64,000 nt of DNA, from contig CP075367.1 in the NCBI GenBank assembly GCA_019454165.1, positions 1,652,805 to 1,716,804 of the forward strand. The letters run 5' to 3'. A program made the position numbers and the translations under genes. This DNA is from Anaerolineales bacterium (GTDB lineage: Bacteria; Chloroflexota; Anaerolineae; Anaerolineales; UBA11579). Shown here piece after piece: positions 23,974 through 33,458 of this stretch. Numbering within the stretch: the stretch's first letter is position 1; each line of letters starts with the position of its first letter. The notes below the pieces were generated by a model. That model searched no databases. It worked only from the letters and a program-made list of their open reading frames with translations, and had not been told where the DNA came from.

Positions 23974-24561
23974 CTAGCCGCGTGAGCGCTCGAGCAGGGT
24001 CATGGTGAGCAGGCTCAGCAGCACCAGCGGCTCGTCGGCTTCGGTGAGCGCCGGGCCGCTGTCGAGCTTGAACTTGCCCTCGAAGAAGGCCGGCTCCTTC
24101 ACCAGGCGGGCGACCAGCTGCCCCTGGCTATTAGTGACCAGGTAGGCCGGGTGGAACAGGTAGCCGCTGAGCATGCCGATGACCGGCAACTCGCCAAAGA
24201 ACGAGTCCCATACGCGCACCCAGACATTCTCTTCTTTGATGGTCATGACCGGGTTGTCTGCGGCGTCGAACACATCATAGTGGGCGCGCCACAGGGAGCG
24301 CATGCCCTGGCGCTTGACCGAGCCCAGCGCGCTGCCGCTGGCGCTCTTGAAGTTATAGCGGGCCGAGAAATCGATCACACGGTCGGCCTTGACGCTGTAA
24401 AGCAAGCGGCTCTGCTCCTTGTCTGAGAAGACTTCGATCTCCTCACGCAGCTTGAGCAGCTTCTGCTTGACATACGCAACGGTTGTGTCGGCAGCGTCCT
24501 GCACGTTGATCTGTGAGGCCAATGCCAGAATCTTGAAGGACAGGGTAAGCGGAAAGTTCAT
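23974..24561 (-). CDS. LURP-one-related (tubby-like) family protein
   Basis: 195 residues. The core pattern R-L-L-Y-S-V-K-A-D-R-V-I-D-F, then D-N-P-V-M-T-I-K-E-E-N, and L-V-T-N-S-Q-G-Q-L-V-A-R-L-V-K-E-P-A-F-F-E-G-K-F is that of LOR/tubby-type beta-barrels with a central hydrophobic helix. Such proteins are linked to phospholipid or phosphoinositide binding, but bacterial roles are unclear. It lies 12 nt after ligA on the same strand and has AAGGAG within that gap, so the two are cotranscribed. Confidence 0.7.
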   Translation of the reverse strand: MNFPLTLSFKILALASQINVQDAADTTVAYVKQKLLKLREEIEVFSDKEQSRLLYSVKADRVIDFSARYNFKSASGSALGSVKRQGMRSLWRAHYDVFDAADNPVMTIKEENVWVRVWDSFFGELPVIGMLSGYLFHPAYLVTNSQGQLVARLVKEPAFFEGKFKLDSGPALTEADEPLVLLSLLTMTLLERSRG

Positions 24562-24573
24562 GATTTCTCCTTG

Positions 24574-26732
<2,159 letters not shown>

Positions 26733-26751
26733 GGGTTTGTAGGCCGCTGAA

Positions 26752-27405
26752 TTACCCAAAGAAATCGGCCAGCTCGGCGACGCAGTTGGCTCCCAGCTTG
26801 TGCCCCACCTCGGACTCGCAATAGCGTACCTGGGCGCCGGCCGCGGCCAGCTGCTCACGGGCGGCGTGAGCCCGCGATACCGGCACGGTCTGGTCTTGCG
26901 TGCCGTGGGCGATGAAGACCGGCAGGCCGCGGAGGGCCGGCAGGGCCGCCTGGCTGGCTTCCGGTAGGAAGCCGGCCAGCATGGCCAGACGCTGCACGCG
27001 GGCTGCATTCTGCGTGGCGTAGGCCACGCTGAAGGCGGAGCCTTGGCTGAAGCCGGCCATGCCAAAGCGGGCAAAATCGGCTTGGGGTAAGTGGGCGGGA
27101 AGCTCTGCCAGCAGGGTCTCGAAGGCGGCCACGGCGGGCGGGAACATCTCGAGCGTGCTGAAGCCATCGGCGCGCTCCTGCACCCAGCTGTAGCCGGCGA
27201 TCTCAGGATGGTTGGAGGGATACGGGGCGCGCGGCGCGATCAGCAGCGCATGCTTGGGCAAGCGGGGCGCAAAGACCCACATGGAGTGCTCGTCGCCAGT
27301 CCAGCCGTGGATGAGCAGAATAACGGGGTGTGGCCCCTCTCCCGCGGGTTGGCGAACCTTGAGGGTCCAGCCGTTGATGTTCAGGTCTTGCAGGTCTGCG
27401 AGCAT
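26752..27405 (-). CDS. Alpha/beta-hydrolase, carboxylesterase/dienelactone-hydrolase type
   Basis: 217 residues. The oxyanion region L-L-I-H-G-W-T-G near 30, nucleophile Ser120 in G-F-S-Q-G, acid in H-G-T-Q-D-Q-T-V near 170 and catalytic His in V-G-H-K-L near 200 form the full triad. The size and motifs suit the carboxylesterase/phospholipase (YpfH-like) group; the substrate is unknown. The ATG shares one base with the TAA of the patatin gene (TAATG), so it is translationally coupled as the third gene of a proS-patatin-esterase unit. Confidence 0.85.
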   Translation of the reverse strand: MLADLQDLNINGWTLKVRQPAGEGPHPVILLIHGWTGDEHSMWVFAPRLPKHALLIAPRAPYPSNHPEIAGYSWVQERADGFSTLEMFPPAVAAFETLLAELPAHLPQADFARFGMAGFSQGSAFSVAYATQNAARVQRLAMLAGFLPEASQAALPALRGLPVFIAHGTQDQTVPVSRAHAAREQLAAAGAQVRYCESEVGHKLGANCVAELADFFG

Positions 27406-28259
27406 TAGTCCTCAAAAAGAGCGTGGAGTTGCGGCAGCGCTTCGGCCACGGCTTGTTCGCCGCGGCGAGCCAGCTCATGCACGTCGGCACGGTCGAGCAG
27501 CGAGATGCCGCGCACAGCAGGATACAGCAACAAGTCAGGCTGCTCTAGTTGGATGCGAGCGTCTTCCAGGTTCTTACGCGTGATGCCGAAGGCGCGGCTG
27601 AAGTTGGCCAGAGCACGCACCCAACGCAGGCGGCGCAAATGGCGCAGGCCCGTGAGGCCGGTCAGGTCGCTAGTGCCGGAGATCGGCTGGCCGGCGCCCA
27701 GCGGGCGGCCGGAGAGCGAGACAGCCACCACCGGCAGTTCAGCCGGGCTGGCCAGGCTGCGCGCCAGAGCGATCGGCAGCGGCGTACTGATCGCGCCGTC
27801 CACCAGCGCCCACTCGCCCACTACGCGGGATGGGAACACGCCGGGGAAGGCGATCGCGGCCAACACGGCATCCACCACACGGCCGCTGCGCAGCACTACG
27901 GCCGCGCCCGTATATAGGTCTACCGCGGTGGCGGCGTACGGAGCGCGCAGCTCTTCGATGCTGCGCTCGCCCAGCATGCCTTCCAGGAAACGTTGCATGC
28001 CAGCCAGGCCGCGGAAGCCATCCGCCTGTTCGCCGCGGGCGCGGCGGAACAGGCGGCCGTGCTGCATGGCGGCTGAGGCCTCGGCGATCTGGTCCGGGCT
28101 GTGGCCAGCCAGATACAGCGCGCCCACCAGGGCGCCGATGCTGGTGCCAGCCAGCGCGGCCACGCTGACGCCTTCACGCTCCAGAGCGCGCAAGACGCCA
28201 ATGTGCGCGCCGCCACGCGCCCCACCCCCGCCTAACGCCAGGGCGATCTGCTTGGACAC
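27405..28259 (-). CDS. Patatin-like phospholipase
   Basis: 284 residues. The oxyanion-hole stretch L-G-G-G-G-A-R-G is at 9-16 and nucleophile Ser40 lies in G-T-S-I-G. The partner Asp lies in V-D-G-A-I near 177, a DGA variant of the usual DGG. Patatins use a Ser-Asp dyad to hydrolyse acyl esters of lipids. GTG 28259 is the start; it shares one base with the TAG of proS. No signal peptide, so cytoplasmic, perhaps membrane-associated. Linked to esterase and proS by tight overlaps. Confidence 0.9.
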   Translation of the reverse strand: MSKQIALALGGGGARGGAHIGVLRALEREGVSVAALAGTSIGALVGALYLAGHSPDQIAEASAAMQHGRLFRRARGEQADGFRGLAGMQRFLEGMLGERSIEELRAPYAATAVDLYTGAAVVLRSGRVVDAVLAAIAFPGVFPSRVVGEWALVDGAISTPLPIALARSLASPAELPVVAVSLSGRPLGAGQPISGTSDLTGLTGLRHLRRLRWVRALANFSRAFGITRKNLEDARIQLEQPDLLLYPAVRGISLLDRADVHELARRGEQAVAEALPQLHALFED

Positions 28260-30016
28260 TAGTCCTCGAAGGGCACCGGGGTGATGGCGGCTTCGACTTC
28301 GGCCAGCAGCGCGCCGACCGCGTCGACGGTGGCGCGCACGGCCTGATCCTGCGCCACGATGCTGCGGTCAGCCTCGCGGCGCAGCTTGAACTCGACCCCG
28401 CCCGCCGTCAGCGAGCGCTCGCTGACGGTGAGACGGATCGGCAAGCCGATGAGGTCAGCATCGTTGAACTTGACGCCGGGCGACTCGTCACGGTCGTCGA
28501 ACAACACGTCCAGCCCGGCGGCGCGCAAGTCTTCGTAGAGCTGGGCGGCAATGGCTTCACCGCCGCGCAGGCTCACCAGGTGCACCTCGTACGGCGCGGT
28601 GGTGATGGGCCAGATCAGGCCCTTCTCATCATTGTGCTCTTCGGCGATGCAGGCCAGCATGCGGCCGGAGCCGATGCCGTACGAGCCCATCACGATCGGG
28701 CGCTCGGCGCCTTCGGCGTCGAGGAAGTTGGCGCCTAGCGAAGCGGAATAGCGCGTGCCGAGCTTGAAGATGTTGCCGACCTCGACGCCGCGCGAGGTGC
28801 GCAACGGCTGGCCGCAGTTCACGCAGGCGTGGCCGTCTTCGGCGGCCACGATGTCGGCCACGATGTCAGCCTTATAGTCACGGCCGTAATTGGTGTTGAG
28901 ATAGTGGAAGCCTTCTTCGTTGGCGCCGGCGACCAGGTTGCCGGACTGCTCGACCAGATCATCCACCACGATGAGCGCGCCCTGCAGGCCAATGGGCGAT
29001 GCGTAGCCCGGGGCGGCGCCGATGGCGCGGATCTCGTCCTCGTGGGCTGGGCGCAGCTCGGCGGCCTTGATGGCGTTGGTCAGCTTAGTCTCGTTGACCT
29101 CCATGTCGCCGCGCACCACGGCGAAGACCAGCTTCTGGCTGTCGCCCTCGTCACCCTTGAACGTGGCGGTCATGAACACGGCCTTGGCGGTCTTGCTCTT
29201 GGGCAGGTTGAGGAAGGTTGCCAACGCCTCGATGGTGCTAACGCCGGGCGTCGCCACCTTCTCCAGCGCGGCGGCGTCTTCGGCGGTGGGCTGCTCCTTG
29301 CGCACGCGGGCGATCTGGCGGTTGGCGCGGTAGCCGCAGGCATCGCACAGCACCAGGGTGTCCTCGCCAACCGGGGTCAGGTACATGTACTCGTGCGCCA
29401 GGCTGCCGCCCATCATGCCTACGTCTGCGCCAACGCTGATGACCGGCAGGCCGGCCCGGCGGAAGATGTTGAAGTACGCCTGGTAGTGGGCGCGATATTG
29501 CACATCCAGCCCGGCCTCATCGGCATCCAGGCTGTAGCTGTCCTTCATGGTGAATTCGCGCACGCGGATCAGGCCGGCGCGCGGGCGGGGGTCGTCACGC
29601 CACTTGGTCTGGATGTGATAGACCAGCATGGGCAGCTGCTTATACGACTGCACCTCACGGCGCGCCAGATCGGCCACGACTTCCTCGTGGGTCATCGCCA
29701 GCACCATGTCGTGATCCTTGCGATCCTTGAAGCGGCTCATCTCATCGCCGATCTGGTACCAGCGCCCGGTCTCCTGCCACAGGTCGGCCGGGTGCACCAC
29801 GGGCATGAACAGCTCCTGCCCGCCGATGGCGTTCATCTCGGCGCGCATGATGTTCTCGATCTTGTCGATGGAGCGCTTGCCCATCGGCATGAGCGAGTAG
29901 ATGCCGGCGCCCAGCTGGCGGATGAAGCCGGCCCGCACCAGCAACTGGTGGCTGGTCGTCTCGGCTTCGGACGGCGCCTGGCGCATGGTGGTGCCGAACA
30001 TGTGAGTCATCTTCAT
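28259..30016 (-). CDS. proS: Prolyl-tRNA synthetase, bacterial type
   Basis: 585 residues, the size of class II ProRS with the editing insertion. It charges tRNA-Pro. Motifs seen: motif 1 area [17 protein letters not shown], motif 2 with [10 protein letters not shown] near 150, the YbaK-like editing domain from about 230 to 380, and the C-terminal anticodon-binding domain with [13 protein letters not shown] 30016 is chosen because AGGAGAG precedes it; the open frame continues 34 codons upstream through the leader terminator, which is not coding. Patatin and esterase follow. Confidence 0.96.
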   Translation of the reverse strand: MKMTHMFGTTMRQAPSEAETTSHQLLVRAGFIRQLGAGIYSLMPMGKRSIDKIENIMRAEMNAIGGQELFMPVVHPADLWQETGRWYQIGDEMSRFKDRKDHDMVLAMTHEEVVADLARREVQSYKQLPMLVYHIQTKWRDDPRPRAGLIRVREFTMKDSYSLDADEAGLDVQYRAHYQAYFNIFRRAGLPVISVGADVGMMGGSLAHEYMYLTPVGEDTLVLCDACGYRANRQIARVRKEQPTAEDAAALEKVATPGVSTIEALATFLNLPKSKTAKAVFMTATFKGDEGDSQKLVFAVVRGDMEVNETKLTNAIKAAELRPAHEDEIRAIGAAPGYASPIGLQGALIVVDDLVEQSGNLVAGANEEGFHYLNTNYGRDYKADIVADIVAAEDGHACVNCGQPLRTSRGVEVGNIFKLGTRYSASLGANFLDAEGAERPIVMGSYGIGSGRMLACIAEEHNDEKGLIWPITTAPYEVHLVSLRGGEAIAAQLYEDLRAAGLDVLFDDRDESPGVKFNDADLIGLPIRLTVSERSLTAGGVEFKLRREADRSIVAQDQAVRATVDAVGALLAEVEAAITPVPFED

Positions 30017-30033
30017 ATCAAACTCTCCTGTGC

Positions 30034-30063
30034 AATAAAAACGCCCCGAGAGGCTCGGGGCGT
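30034..30063 (-). terminator. Intrinsic terminator in the proS leader (possible attenuator)
   Basis: On the minus strand ACGCCCCGAG-CCT-CTCGGGGCGT is followed by TTTTTATT. It lies between a GATAAT -10-like hexamer (30095-30090) and the proS SD, with no gene in between. That position suggests attenuation. A T-box signature was looked for and not found. Confidence 0.7.
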
Positions 30064-30206
30064 GGCGTGACGGGTGATAGACGCAGCGAATTATCCCAGA
30101 GCAGGGTGAGGAAGGCACAAGGCCGTGCTAGGGACCGGGCAGAAGACCGCGCGGGCTTCTTGCTGTTGCATGCCTAGAGGATAGTGGCTGCGGGCGGGAT
30201 TGTCAA

Positions 30207-30285
30207 CCCTCACCCCCTGCCCCTCTCCCTAAAGGGAGAGGGGAGAACGCAGATCGAGTCTCTACCTAGGTCAACGGGGTGAGGG
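30207..30285. repeat. CCCTCACCCC-type palindromic repeat
   Basis: 79 bp, bounded by CCCTCACCCC and GGGGTGAGGG, with an internal CCCCTCTCCCT/AGGGAGAGGGG stem. A second copy of the same design is at 49925-50001. Confidence 0.8.
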
Positions 30286-30294
30286 AAGCTGGCT

Positions 30295-30323
30295 TTGACA
30301 TTCGCCCCGCCCCACACTATCAT
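30295..30323 (+). promoter_or_regulatory. Promoter of a leaderless mRNA (ctlX-like gene)
   Basis: TTGACA (30295-30300), 17 bp, TATCAT (30318-30323), then ATG at 30331. Only 7 nt separate the -10 from the start codon, so no SD can fit. Confidence 0.75.
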
Positions 30324-30330
30324 GCGAGGC

Positions 30331-31266
30331 ATGACCAGCAGCGCACAACTGACCAATACCGTCGTGATGGTGAGCCCCGACCAGTTCGGCTACAACCCGG
30401 AGACGGCCGAGACCAACGTCTTCCAGAACAAGCCGCAGCAGGCGGAAACCGCCCTGCGGGATGCGGCCCTGGCCGAGTTCAACGGCATGGTGGCCACCCT
30501 GCGCGCCCGCGGCGTGAATGTACTCGTGCTGCCCTCCCGCCTGGATGTGGTCACGCCGGATGCGGTGTTCCCCAACAACTGGTTCTCTCACCACGCCGAT
30601 GGCCGCCTGGCGCTGTACCCCATGCTGACCCCCAACCGCCGCGCCGAGCGCCAGCCGCAGGCGTTGGCCAGCCTGCTGGCGGATGCCAACATCCCTGCCG
30701 GCGAAACGGTGGATTTTTCCGCCCAGGAAGCCAGCGGGCAGATCCTGGAGGGCACCGGCAGCCTGGTGCTCGACCGGGCGCACAAGGTTGCCTTCGCCAT
30801 GGCCTCGCCGCGCACCACGCGGGACGCTTTCGAGGCCTGGTGCCAGGCGATGGGCTACGAGGGCGTGTTCTTCCACGCCTACGACAAGGACAGCTTGCCG
30901 ATCTACCACACCAATGTGATGCTCAGCATCGGCGAGGGCTTTGCAGTGTGTTGCATGGAAGCCGTGAAAGATGAAGCCGAGCGCAACCTGCTGGAAAGCA
31001 AGCTGAGCGCCTACGGCCGCGAGCTGATCGCAGTCACGTTGCAACAGGTGTACGCCTTCACCGCCAACATTCTGCATGTCAAGAACACGGCCGGCGAACG
31101 GCTGATCGTGATGTCACAAACCGCCAATGACGCCTTCACCGAGGCGCAGAGGCAACAGCTCGCCACGTTTGGCGAGCTGTTGCCGGTCAAGATCAACATG
31201 ATCGAGCAGACCGGCGGCGGCAGCGCTCGCTGCATGCTGGCGGAAGTCTTCCCATCCGGCGAATAG
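30331..31266 (+). CDS. Arginine deiminase-superfamily hydrolase, CtlX-like
   Basis: 311 residues of the guanidine-modifying (pentein) superfamily. F-P-N-N-W-F-S near 81-87 gives the conserved Asn-Asn region, E-G-T-G-S-L-V-L-D near 140 the Asp/Glu region, I-Y-H-T-N near 192 the catalytic His, and G-G-S-A-R-C near 301 the nucleophilic Cys. The best match is the CtlX (citrulline utilisation hydrolase) or arginine-deiminase-related group. The true substrate could be citrulline, arginine or a methylated arginine. ATG 30331 is set by the promoter position. Confidence 0.82.
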   Translation: MTSSAQLTNTVVMVSPDQFGYNPETAETNVFQNKPQQAETALRDAALAEFNGMVATLRARGVNVLVLPSRLDVVTPDAVFPNNWFSHHADGRLALYPMLTPNRRAERQPQALASLLADANIPAGETVDFSAQEASGQILEGTGSLVLDRAHKVAFAMASPRTTRDAFEAWCQAMGYEGVFFHAYDKDSLPIYHTNVMLSIGEGFAVCCMEAVKDEAERNLLESKLSAYGRELIAVTLQQVYAFTANILHVKNTAGERLIVMSQTANDAFTEAQRQQLATFGELLPVKINMIEQTGGGSARCMLAEVFPSGE

Positions 31267-31271
31267 AAGCC

Positions 31272-31306
31272 AACAAAAAAGCGGAGCGATGCTCCGCTTT
31301 TTTGTT
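31272..31306. terminator. Bidirectional terminator
   Basis: AACAAAAAAGCGGAGC pairs with GCTCCGCTTTTTTGTT around a GAT loop, between two convergent genes. Confidence 0.93.
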
Positions 31307-33289
31307 TTAGTCCACCACGTAGGGCACTTCCACCACGACCACGCCATCCGTGAACAGCAGGCGCATACGCAGCAGCTGGGCTGCCCGCGTATGCAGCCAG
31401 CTGTGCCACCAGACCCGCGGCAGGAACTCTGGCACCACCACAGTCACGATCTCGTTGGGCTTGCGGTTGTCGGCGGCGTTCTTAACGTAGCGCAAGATCG
31501 GCTCCAGCAGCAAGCGATACGGCGAACCGAGCACGACCAGGTTCACATCCGGCGCCCACTTCTGCCACTTCAGCAGCACCTTCTCGCCTGCCTCGGCATC
31601 CACGGCCACATGCAGCACGGTCACATCCTTGCTAAGCGACTGCGCAAAACGCAGTGCGTTGAGAGTGCCGCGGTGCACGCCGGAAATCGGCATGATGACC
31701 TTCTGGCGGCGGATGGCCGGTGGATTCTTGTAGCCCTCCAGGGTCAGGCGGCGCGCCAGATCCTTGTAGTGATTGTGCACGGCCAGGAAGCCGGCCATCA
31801 GCACCGGCAGGAGCAGCAAGACCACCCACGCGCCCTCCTGAAACTTGGTCACCGCAAAGATCAACATCACCAGCCCGGTACAGATAGCGCCAAAGCCGTT
31901 GATGACCATCTTCACCAGCCAATACTTATCAAATGAGAGCACTTCTCCTTCAAGCTGGAGCTTAGGCTTGGTCTTCTTGCTCTTGGCTGGCTTGAGCTTG
32001 CTCACCTTCCACCAGCGGCGCGCCATGCCGGCCTGCGACAGCGTGAAGGAGAGGAAGACACCGATGGCGTACAGCGGGATCAGGCCGGAGACCCGCGCCC
32101 GGAACACCACGATAAGCAAAGAAGCCACCAGAGCCAGCACGACGATGCCGCGCGAGTACACCAGGCGGCTGCCGCGGTAGCTCAGCTGGCGCGGCAGGAA
32201 GCCGTCTTTGGCCACCAGCGCACCCAGCCGCGGGAAGCCGGCGAAAGCCGTGTTGGCGGCCATGAACAAGATGATCGTCGTCGCCCCCACGGCAAGATAG
32301 TAGAGCAAGTCACGCCCACCGAAGACCGTGCGCACCAGCTGCGAGATGACCGTCTCCATCTCAGAGGGCACAGCGCCGATCTCGTGACTGAGAAAGGTGA
32401 TGCCGAGGAATAAGGTGCTCAGAATGCCCGCCATCCAGATCAGCGTGACCCCGGCATTGTGGCTGCGCGGCTGCTTGAAAGCGGTGATGCCATTGGAGAT
32501 GGCCTCGATGCCGGTGAGCGCAGCGGTGCCGTTGGCGAAGGCTCGCAAGATCAGGAACACGGTCAGCGGGGCGGCCCCGCCCAGCATCTCCATTTCAGGC
32601 GGGTCGATCACAGCCGGCAAGCTGCCGGTGAAGTATTTAAGAAAGCCCACGGCCAGCGTTCCCAGCAGCAACAAGATAAAAGCATAGGCAAGAACAGAGA
32701 ACACCGCGCCTGACTCACGCACGCCGCGCAGATTCACGATGGTGACCAGCGCCACCATCACCAGCGCGATCTCGATCTGGAATGGCAGCAGCGCGGGAAC
32801 GGCGGACACAAGCTGCGCCACGCCTGACGAAGTGGACACGGCCACGGTGAGCACATAGTCCATCAGCAGCGAGGCCGCCGCCACCAAGGCGGGCCACTCC
32901 CCCAGATTCTGGCGGGCGACGATGTACGCGCCGCCGCCGTTGGGGTAGGCGTGAATGATCTGCTCGTAGGAGATCGTCACGATGATGAGCAGTGCAACGA
33001 TGACGAACGAGAGCGGCACCGAGAGGTGCAGCGCGCCCATGCCGGCCAGCGCCAGGATCACCAGGATCTCTTGCGTGGCATACGCGGTGGACGACAGCGC
33101 GTCGGAGGCGAACACCGCCAGACCAACGGCTTTGCCGATGGTCTGGTGGTCGGCGTCCGCTGAGGCCAGCGGCCGCCCGAAGAACCAATGCCAAAATCCT
33201 CGTTTGGGGATGTGGCCGAGCTTCCTGTAGGAAATGTGATCGTCCTGGCGGGCGATCTCGGCCAACTTCTTATCCGTATTGTCTTTCAT
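31307..33289 (-). CDS. APC-superfamily permease, KimA/YdaO-like (probable K+ importer), with C-terminal Usp-like domain
   Basis: 660 residues from ATG 33289 (GGAG 9 nt upstream). Twelve membrane helices occupy about 55-490. The first helix segment A-V-F-A-S-D-A-L-S-S-T-A-Y-A-T-Q-E-I-L near 60-78 closely resembles B. subtilis KimA, a proton-coupled K+ importer of the KUP-like APC branch. Residues about 515-650 are soluble, with V-I-M-P-I-S-G-V-H-R-G-T and later V-V-V-P-E-F, a universal-stress-like fold that may sense nucleotides. Amino-acid transport is the alternative. It is divergent from dinG with separate promoters, TATAAT on the minus strand near 33357. Confidence 0.8.
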   Translation of the reverse strand: MKDNTDKKLAEIARQDDHISYRKLGHIPKRGFWHWFFGRPLASADADHQTIGKAVGLAVFASDALSSTAYATQEILVILALAGMGALHLSVPLSFVIVALLIIVTISYEQIIHAYPNGGGAYIVARQNLGEWPALVAAASLLMDYVLTVAVSTSSGVAQLVSAVPALLPFQIEIALVMVALVTIVNLRGVRESGAVFSVLAYAFILLLLGTLAVGFLKYFTGSLPAVIDPPEMEMLGGAAPLTVFLILRAFANGTAALTGIEAISNGITAFKQPRSHNAGVTLIWMAGILSTLFLGITFLSHEIGAVPSEMETVISQLVRTVFGGRDLLYYLAVGATTIILFMAANTAFAGFPRLGALVAKDGFLPRQLSYRGSRLVYSRGIVVLALVASLLIVVFRARVSGLIPLYAIGVFLSFTLSQAGMARRWWKVSKLKPAKSKKTKPKLQLEGEVLSFDKYWLVKMVINGFGAICTGLVMLIFAVTKFQEGAWVVLLLLPVLMAGFLAVHNHYKDLARRLTLEGYKNPPAIRRQKVIMPISGVHRGTLNALRFAQSLSKDVTVLHVAVDAEAGEKVLLKWQKWAPDVNLVVLGSPYRLLLEPILRYVKNAADNRKPNEIVTVVVPEFLPRVWWHSWLHTRAAQLLRMRLLFTDGVVVVEVPYVVD

Positions 33290-33458
33290 ACCAATAAACT
33301 CCACCTGTCGTCTTGGTACCGAATGGCACCAACCGGCGGCAGACACGAGGCGGCATTATATCGCTGCTGCGCAGGTTACAGAAGCTACTCTGCGGATCCA
33401 AGTAGTTCTACACTCGGCGTGCCATACCTCAAAATAGAACAGATGTTATACTGCGCAA

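Noticed and set aside
30017..30180. T-box leader for proS
   Set aside because: No AGGGTGGNACCGCG-like T-box sequence or specifier stem was found; only a terminator hairpin is present.
33290..33458. c-di-AMP (ydaO) riboswitch before the KimA-like gene
   Set aside because: The conserved core was not seen; the leader is short and holds only one small hairpin.
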